From positions 1-9,863 of the forward strand of contig NZ_JAAVAU010000024.1 of the NCBI RefSeq assembly GCF_014803895.1: 9,863 bases of DNA, read 5' to 3'. The notes beneath the pieces were generated by a model. It searched no databases. It saw only the letters and a program-made list of their open reading frames with translations, and was not told the origin of the DNA. A program made the translations under genes and the position numbers. Source of the DNA: Lactobacillus sp. GTDB lineage: Bacteria > Bacillota > Bacilli > Lactobacillales > Lactobacillaceae. Positions 6,107 through 9,863 of the stretch are shown in pieces; position 1 is the first letter of the stretch, and every line of letters begins with the position of its first letter.

Positions 6107-6883
6107 ATGCAAAATATTACTTTACCTGGTAAGTGGAGTTTGTCCCAAGTAACAGGTTTACCTCGCTTGAAGGGAACTGAAGATGGACAAACTGAAATTA
6201 ATAAGATGAATGAAGCAAGTCATAGATATAAGACTCAATTAAGATGGTGCAAGATTATAAAATGGGTATTTTTTATTTTGAGTCTTCCATTTTTGAATGA
6301 TCCAGGTAATAAATGGATTATAGGAATCTTATTAATTTTGATTGGTGTATTTGGATTTACAAGAAAAGGCTTAGTTGCTAAGTATTTTACACAAGAACAT
6401 AATGCAGCAGTAGATAGATATTATAATTACTGGAATCAATTAGCTAATTATATTTTTAAAGAAATATTTCCAGGTTCTGGTTGGAATCGTTTTGGCCTAG
6501 ATTACATTGTCTATAGTAATGACGGAATGCTTTACATAGATGTAAAGCAAGATTTATTAGTAGGCTACAAGAAGTCCAACATTAAAGAAGTGACAAGAGA
6601 ACGTGTTCATACAGGCTCTCATACAACTAGTGATACTACTGGGGTGGGAGTTGGTACTGGTAAGACATCAGCTGTAACAGGATTGCTCGGTGGTGAACAT
6701 TTACGTACTAATGGTATAGGAATAGGTAAAGCTAGAACTAATTCAGATACTACCGACTATTATGAATGGCACTTTGATGTTATGTCTGACTTTATGGGAT
6801 ATACTAAGGTTTCAGTTGTGGTAGATGATAGTCCACAACATGAAGATATGATTAATAAGATGTACGCTATTTTGAAACCATAA
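6107..6883 (+). CDS. Two-helix membrane protein of unknown function, operon partner of the AAA+ ATPase
   Basis: This 258-residue protein starts at ATG 6107, behind TAATGGAGGAG at 6087-6097. The N-terminal LPGKWSLSQVTGLPRL motif (residues 6-21) is repeated in the decayed copy at 8560. Two membrane helices at about 48-62 and 69-85 form a hairpin, with positive charges before the first and after the second, so both ends are probably in the cytoplasm. The C-terminal domain (about 90-258) contains NRFGLDYIVYSNDGMLYIDVKQDLL (126-150), a Gly/Thr-rich loop (about 176-210) and DTTDYYEWHFDVMSDFMGY. The 'YIDVKQD..VGYKKSNIKEV' stretch resembles a membrane-associated PH-like beta domain, but this is only an impression. 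Tight linkage to the AAA+ gene suggests a shared complex, perhaps the ATPase's membrane partner. No named family is recognised. Confidence 0.88.
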   Translation: MQNITLPGKWSLSQVTGLPRLKGTEDGQTEINKMNEASHRYKTQLRWCKIIKWVFFILSLPFLNDPGNKWIIGILLILIGVFGFTRKGLVAKYFTQEHNAAVDRYYNYWNQLANYIFKEIFPGSGWNRFGLDYIVYSNDGMLYIDVKQDLLVGYKKSNIKEVTRERVHTGSHTTSDTTGVGVGTGKTSAVTGLLGGEHLRTNGIGIGKARTNSDTTDYYEWHFDVMSDFMGYTKVSVVVDDSPQHEDMINKMYAILKP

Positions 6884-6893
6884 AATACTGATT

Positions 6894-6919
6894 AGAGTTA
6901 GATATATCTAACTCTTTTT
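6894..6919 (+). terminator. Rho-independent terminator after the beta-helix/AAA+ operon
   Basis: A perfect 22-base palindrome (6894-6915, AGAGTTAGATA and its complement) is followed by TTTTT. It separates the ATPase/membrane-protein unit from the exported-protein genes, although the next gene starts only 47 bases on and no clear promoter is visible between them. Partial read-through is possible. Confidence 0.85.
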
Positions 6920-6966
6920 ATAAAAGGTTTTATGCAAACGAATACAACAATTAGGGGAGAGTAAAA

Positions 6967-7503
6967 ATGAATAAATTAACAAAGAAAGTTTTATTATTTT
7001 TAAGCATGTTCGGAGTAGCATTCTTATTTTTAGGGATGCAAAGTTCGAATAATCATGTAGAAGCCGCTGCTTATGGCAGGGGCGCAAAGTTTACACTTCC
7101 AAAGTCCTATCGTGGCACTTGGTATAGCTATGACAGTGGCCTTTCTCGTAAACTAAAAATTACAACTCACACATTTGACGGGCAAACTGTTTACAAGATT
7201 TCTTCTACAAAAGCTAGAAATAGTGCTGCAGATTATGCTCAAAGTCATAATGATAGTAAATCACGCACGATTGTTAAGAGTGTGGGCAATTTGATTGGGG
7301 TTAAATATGTGAAGCATAGTGGGAAGACTTATCTTTACTTCACACCATGGCTTGCTAATATTGGTACTGGTTACTTTAGAGCTACAACTAAGAAGATTAA
7401 AGGTCACGAGCGTCGTGTATTAACTTACACAGCAAGCTTTGGCGGCTGGAATATATCTGGTACTTACTACACTAGCAAGAGCTTAGCTAAGCAAATGAGA
7501 TAA
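6967..7503 (+). CDS. Secreted protein of unknown function
   Basis: This 178-residue protein starts at ATG 6967 with GGGGAG at 6954-6959, seven bases upstream. Residues 1-35 form a typical signal peptide: Lys-rich start, hydrophobic core 8-23, and probable cleavage at VEAAA before YG. The mature part begins with KFTLPKSYRGTWYSYD, a 'LP..yRGTWYSY' start seen in several exported lactobacillus proteins. The rest is rich in Tyr, Thr, Lys and Gly (LKITTHTF, TYLYFTPW, FGGWNISGTYYTSK), suggesting a small all-beta domain with positive net charge. There is no LPXTG, lipobox or cell-wall-binding repeat, so it is released or held by charge. It is co-oriented with, and 24 bases ahead of, a second exported protein and is probably co-transcribed. 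Function is unknown. Confidence 0.88.
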   Translation: MNKLTKKVLLFLSMFGVAFLFLGMQSSNNHVEAAAYGRGAKFTLPKSYRGTWYSYDSGLSRKLKITTHTFDGQTVYKISSTKARNSAADYAQSHNDSKSRTIVKSVGNLIGVKYVKHSGKTYLYFTPWLANIGTGYFRATTKKIKGHERRVLTYTASFGGWNISGTYYTSKSLAKQMR

Positions 7504-7527
7504 GGATATTAATTGGAGGCAAGTAAT

Positions 7528-8424
7528 ATGAAAAAGAATCATTTAGGGATTATTGCTGCAGCATTATTAGCAGTTTCTCCAGTAATTGCTACCGATTTTT
7601 CTAATAATGGACAAGTTAATGTAGTACAAGCTGCAAAGAAAAAGACTGTTAAGAAAAGCAAAAAAACGGTTAAAAAGTCAAAAAAGGTTTACAATAATAA
7701 TCCATTAAAGCGTCCATTAACAACAGCTGATAAATATGTAGCAGCATTGTGGAATGATGAGATAGGATTGACAGTAGACATGTCAAAATATACGGCAGAT
7801 GAAATTAATAATGCTAAGCCGTTTTCACATAAGAATTTCTTCTTTACTAATGAAGCATATAAGAGTAAATTCTTTATGGATTTAGATGAATCGGCAAATG
7901 ATAATTATAGTTTGTCTGATATCCCTGGTAAAAATAAGATGGATAAACTAAATAAATTAGCTGATCACCTAGGAGTTAAATTAACCGTAAGCGGAAAACG
8001 TTGGACTATGTCTGAATTAAATAAAATTGCTAAAAAGAAATTTACGACTAAACGTGAAAAGGCCTGGTCTAAAGCGTATGAAAAGTATGATTTTCCATCT
8101 TGGCTAGTTGAAGTAACTATTAATACTAAGGATCCTGTTATGACTGGTGGAATCATGGGTATTAGAGATGTAAGTTCTAAAAAAGCTGAAGAATACTATC
8201 ATAAGCTGACGGATACTAAGAAGGAAGCAGCAGAGCGTCGTAAACGTCAGGCTAAGGCAAAGAAGGAAGCTGAAGAGGAGAAGTATCATCTAGTTGTTTG
8301 GAATCCTGTAACGGGAGAAGATGTTGATTTATCTAAAGAATATAAGCAACTTGTAAAATCTGGTGTAAAGCCATTTGATGCAGAAATGCAATTGTATAAA
8401 AAACATGGTATCCCCAGCTATTAA
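7528..8424 (+). CDS. Secreted Lys-rich protein with C-terminal coiled coil, unknown function
   Basis: The start is ATG 7528 (298 residues) with TTGGAGG at 7513-7519; an in-frame TTG at 7513 is that ribosome site, not a start. The signal peptide spans residues 1-36, with hydrophobic core 6-22 and probable cleavage after VVQAA. The mature N-terminus is a short repeat of TVKKSKK units (about 37-53), strongly basic and able to bind teichoic acids or other anionic wall polymers (inference). Residues 60-215 are a mixed domain (ADKYVAALWNDEIGLTVDMSKY) with no recognised motif. Residues 218-253 are a highly charged helix (KKEAAERRKRQAKAKKEAEE), likely a coiled coil, followed by a short tail ending GIPSY. 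It is the second gene of the exported-protein pair, and a strong terminator follows. It has no LPXTG or membrane anchor. Confidence 0.88.
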   Translation: MKKNHLGIIAAALLAVSPVIATDFSNNGQVNVVQAAKKKTVKKSKKTVKKSKKVYNNNPLKRPLTTADKYVAALWNDEIGLTVDMSKYTADEINNAKPFSHKNFFFTNEAYKSKFFMDLDESANDNYSLSDIPGKNKMDKLNKLADHLGVKLTVSGKRWTMSELNKIAKKKFTTKREKAWSKAYEKYDFPSWLVEVTINTKDPVMTGGIMGIRDVSSKKAEEYYHKLTDTKKEAAERRKRQAKAKKEAEEEKYHLVVWNPVTGEDVDLSKEYKQLVKSGVKPFDAEMQLYKKHGIPSY

Positions 8425-8434
8425 TTTGTAATTC

Positions 8435-8465
8435 AAAAAGCAATCTTAATTAAGATTGCTTTTTT
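8435..8465 (+). terminator. Strong rho-independent terminator after the exported-protein pair
   Basis: A perfect inverted repeat, AAAAAGCAATCTTAA and its complement (8435-8464), ends in TTTTTT. The A-run before the stem makes it usable in both directions. Confidence 0.92.
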
Positions 8466-8523
8466 GATTCCCCCGCAAACTCTGTTAACTTTTTTGAAAA
8501 TACTAATCGTTAAAGGTTAAGAG

Positions 8524-8532
8524 TGTTATATT
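8524..8532 (+). promoter_or_regulatory. Extended -10 promoter of the decayed membrane-protein copy
   Basis: TGTTATATT (TG, one base, TATATT) lies 27 bases before the ATG at 8560. The -35 at normal spacing is weak (TAATCG). The promoter appears to have survived although the gene behind it is broken. Confidence 0.4.
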
Positions 8533-8559
8533 GAATGTTGTAATGGAGGAGAATAAGAA

Positions 8560-9215
8560 ATGAATAGCATTACTTTGCCCGGCAAGTGGAGTTTGTTTCA
8601 GTTGACAGGTTTGTCAAAGCCTCTAAGAATGGAAATCGGATAAGTCGAAATGAGGATGCTAGCTGATGCCAATAAAGTTTATTTTGAGCAATGAAAAAGT
8701 GTAAGATGTGGCGCTAGATTTTCTATGTTTTGGCTATATTACCGATAAATATACTGATGAACACAAAGCGGCATTAGCAAGATATTATCAATATTGGGAT
8801 GCATTAGCTTGAATATATTGCCAATGGATTTTTCTCAAAATGGCGATGGAGCAAATTTGGCCTAGTGTACATGATTTATAGCAATGAGGGCTTCATTTAT
8901 ATTGATGTTACGCAAGATTTGATTGGTTGGAATAAGGCGGATATTAAGGGATGGAACGCATGAACGCGTTCATAGAGGCTCTCCACGACTGGAAATACAA
9001 CAGGTTCAAATCATCCTGATACTTCTTTTGGAGCCGGTATAGGCGAAGCTAGAACAAAATCAGATACTACTGATTATTATGAATGGTATTTTACAATAAT
9101 GGCAGATTTTATGGCTTATCCAAAAGTCTCAATAATTTTGCCTGATATACCAGAAAATGAAGATTTAATTGATATGATGTATGCAATTTTGGTCGCTCTT
9201 TTTGATTTTTATTGA
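8560..9215 (+). pseudogene. Decayed duplicate of the two-helix membrane protein gene (6107-6883)
   Basis: The ribosome site and start (TAATGGAGGAGAATAAG then ATG 8560) nearly copy those at 6087-6109, and the first codons read MNSITLPGKWSLFQLTGL against MQNITLPGKWSLSQVTGL. After 8640 there are stops and frame changes. Pieces still align in order: KYTDEHKAALARYYQYWDALA (8747-8810), then FGLVYMIYSNEGFIYIDVTQDLIG, GIGEARTKSDTTDYYEWYF, and a tail ending ENEDLIDMMYAIL before TGA at 9213-9215. The membrane hairpin (about 45 residues) is largely deleted, and part of the Gly-rich loop is missing. The divergence from the intact copy, together with several independent lesions, indicates an old duplication and not a sequencing artefact. 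Confidence 0.85.
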
Positions 9216-9229
9216 AGAAGTTTATGCCA

Positions 9230-9245
9230 AATTTTGGTGAAATAA
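9230..9245 (+). promoter_or_regulatory. Possible third, degenerate copy of the shared dyad element
   Basis: AATTTTGGTGAAATAA resembles the core ATTTTTGGTGCAAATA with the C missing. A -10-like TATAAA at 9277-9282 lies 38 nt from the last G of GGTG; the other two copies have 40. It precedes the broken small ORF at 9323. The match is weak and could be chance in AT-rich DNA. Confidence 0.25.
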
Positions 9246-9322
9246 ATCAAAATATAAGTCGAAAATAGTAAATTTTTATAAAAATATGTATGTTATGGAA
9301 ACCGATATTAAAGGGGTTTACG

Positions 9323-9436
9323 ATGTTTTATAAAATAAATCGCAAAAAAAAGCTTGCATAACCAATATTTATCTAGTATTATTGTTATTGCTGATGTGGC
9401 GAGGGAGTTAATTCCTAAGCTAAGTCAGCAAAAATA
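9323..9436 (+). pseudogene. Frameshifted small ORF, unknown
   Basis: AAAGGGG (9310-9316) precedes ATG 9323, and the frame reads MFYKINRKKKLA then stops at 9359-9361. In the next frame an open stretch reads SLHNQYLSSIIVIADVARELIPKLSQQK to TAA at 9434-9436. With seven instead of eight A's at 9344-9351 the two join into a 37-residue basic peptide with a short hydrophobic middle. It may be a remnant or a real small gene with a homopolymer error. No family is recognised. Confidence 0.35.
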
Positions 9437-9451
9437 ATTTTTAAAAAGTTG

Positions 9452-9480
9452 TTGACAAGAGTTAACAAATCTGATAACAT
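9452..9480 (+). promoter_or_regulatory. Promoter of the tRNA operon
   Basis: Consensus -35 TTGACA (9452-9457), a 17-base spacer and -10 TAACAT (9475-9480) with an upstream TG (extended -10). Transcription would start near 9487, about 16 bases before the first tRNA. This is a strong constitutive promoter typical of stable RNA operons. Confidence 0.8.
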
Positions 9481-9502
9481 TAATAAATGTGTTAGATGAC
9501 AC

Positions 9503-9574
9503 GGCCCGTTGGTCAAGTGGTTAAGACACCGCCCTTTCACGGCGGTAACATGAGTTCAAATCTCGTACGGGTCA
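9503..9574 (+). tRNA. tRNA-Glu (anticodon UUC)
   Basis: The acceptor stem GGCCCGT pairs with ACGGGTC (one G-T). The anticodon arm CCGCC-CTTTCAC-GGCGG carries TTC at 9536-9538. The T-arm holds GTTCAAATC. The 3' CCA is not encoded. It is the first gene of the tRNA operon. Confidence 0.96.
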
Positions 9575-9575
9575 T

Positions 9576-9592
9576 TTACCATTATATGGTAA
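9576..9592 (+). repeat. Hairpin between tRNA-Glu and tRNA-Ser
   Basis: A perfect 7-bp inverted repeat, TTACCAT-TAT-ATGGTAA, fills the short spacer between the two tRNAs. No T-run follows, so it is more likely an RNA-processing or spacing element than a terminator. Confidence 0.6.
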
Positions 9593-9597
9593 TACAT

Positions 9598-9688
9598 GGA
9601 GGATTACCCAAGTCCGGCTGAAGGGAACGGTCTTGAAAACCGTCAGGCGGGTTTTGCCCGCGCGTGGGTTCGAATCCCACATCCTCCT
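9598..9688 (+). tRNA. tRNA-Ser (anticodon UGA)
   Basis: The acceptor stem GGAGGAT pairs with ATCCTCC. The anticodon arm ACGGT-CTTGAAA-ACCGT carries TGA. The long variable arm (GGCGGGTTTTGCCCGC region) is characteristic of a class II serine tRNA. CCA is not encoded. Confidence 0.96.
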
Positions 9689-9696
9689 TATATTAT

Positions 9697-9770
9697 CGCG
9701 GGGTGGAGCAGTCTGGCAGCTCGTCGGGCTCATAACCCGAAGGCCACAGGTTCAAATCCTGTCCCCGCAA
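9697..9770 (+). tRNA. Initiator tRNA-fMet (anticodon CAU)
   Basis: The acceptor CGCGGGG faces CCCCGCA, leaving C1 opposite A72 unpaired, and the anticodon stem TCGGG-CTCATAA-CCCGA has three consecutive G-C pairs next to the loop. Both are hallmarks of the bacterial initiator tRNA, so this is not an elongator Met or Ile2 tRNA. Confidence 0.95.
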
Positions 9771-9775
9771 TTAAT

Positions 9776-9848
9776 GGTCCCTTAGTGTAGTGGTTATCAC
9801 GCCTCCCTGTCACGGAGGAGATCACCGGTTCGAGTCCGGTAGGGACCG
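9776..9848 (+). tRNA. tRNA-Asp (anticodon GUC)
   Basis: The acceptor GGTCCCT pairs with AGGGACC, with discriminator G. The anticodon arm CCTCC-CTGTCAC-GGAGG carries GTC. The D-arm and T-arm (GGTTCGAGTCC) are canonical. Confidence 0.96.
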
Positions 9849-9854
9849 TAAAAT

Positions 9855-9863
9855 GGCTCGGTA
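9855..9863 (+). tRNA. Start of another tRNA, probably tRNA-Phe (cut by the window end)
   Basis: Only GGCTCGGTA is present. This fits the first bases of Firmicutes tRNA-Phe, and Phe commonly follows fMet-Asp in such clusters. The anticodon lies outside the window. Confidence 0.5.

Noticed and set aside
6932..6964. 10-codon ATG frame (MQTNTTIRGE) and a TGCAAACGAA match to the shared element
   Set aside because: The frame overlaps the next gene's ribosome site and has a weak one itself. The match lies only about 28 nt from the start codon, leaving no room for a promoter with the spacing seen at the other copies.
7965..8289. Two overlapping minus-strand open frames
   Set aside because: Both are antisense to the exported coiled-coil protein, and neither has a ribosome site.
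9596..9790. 64-codon open frame on the plus strand
   Set aside because: It runs through tRNA-Ser, tRNA-fMet and the start of tRNA-Asp; the bases are fully explained by tRNA structure.
1..9863. CRISPR array, insertion sequence or prophage genes
   Set aside because: No regularly spaced repeats, transposase motifs, terminal inverted repeats or phage structural genes are visible.

Overview
The window looks like AT-rich chromosomal DNA from a Lactobacillus (acidophilus/johnsonii/helveticus-type). The evidence is the low GC content, AGGAGG-type ribosome sites, Rgg/GadR/MutR-family regulators, exported proteins whose signal peptides end in 'VVQAA' or 'VEAAA', and a Glu-Ser-fMet-Asp-(Phe) tRNA run typical of Firmicutes. 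The species cannot be fixed from the sequence alone.

Layout. Positions 1-90 hold two hairpin terminators. A minus-strand two-gene operon (126-1280) encodes a Ser-rich lipoprotein and a small membrane-anchored exported protein. On the plus strand follow three consecutive Rgg-like transcription regulators. The first (1431-2297) is a complete stand-alone gene with its own terminator. The second (short) and third overlap and are translationally coupled (2480-3885). Next is a gene for a cytoplasmic right-handed beta-helix protein fused to a CbxX/SpoVK/EccA-type AAA+ ATPase (4017-6088), broken by one frameshift in a short A-run. It is followed closely by a two-helix membrane protein (6107-6883) and a terminator. 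Two exported proteins of unknown function (6967-7503 and 7528-8424) form the next unit. Beyond another terminator lie a decayed, stop-ridden copy of the two-helix membrane protein gene (8560-9215), a frameshifted small ORF, and a tRNA operon that runs off the right end.

How it may work together (inference). The Rgg-like regulators probably respond to peptides or other signals. A near-identical 25-bp element with TTTG-N3-CAAA dyad symmetry lies upstream of both the lipoprotein operon and the beta-helix/AAA+ operon. In both places it has the same orientation relative to the gene and is exactly 33 nt from a candidate -10. This suggests one regulator controls both units. The AAA+ protein, the membrane protein and the exported products look like parts of one envelope or secretion-related module. 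I do not recognise it as a named system, and its function is unknown. The frameshift, the decayed paralogue and the broken small ORF suggest the module is eroding in this strain, or that some homopolymers are misread.
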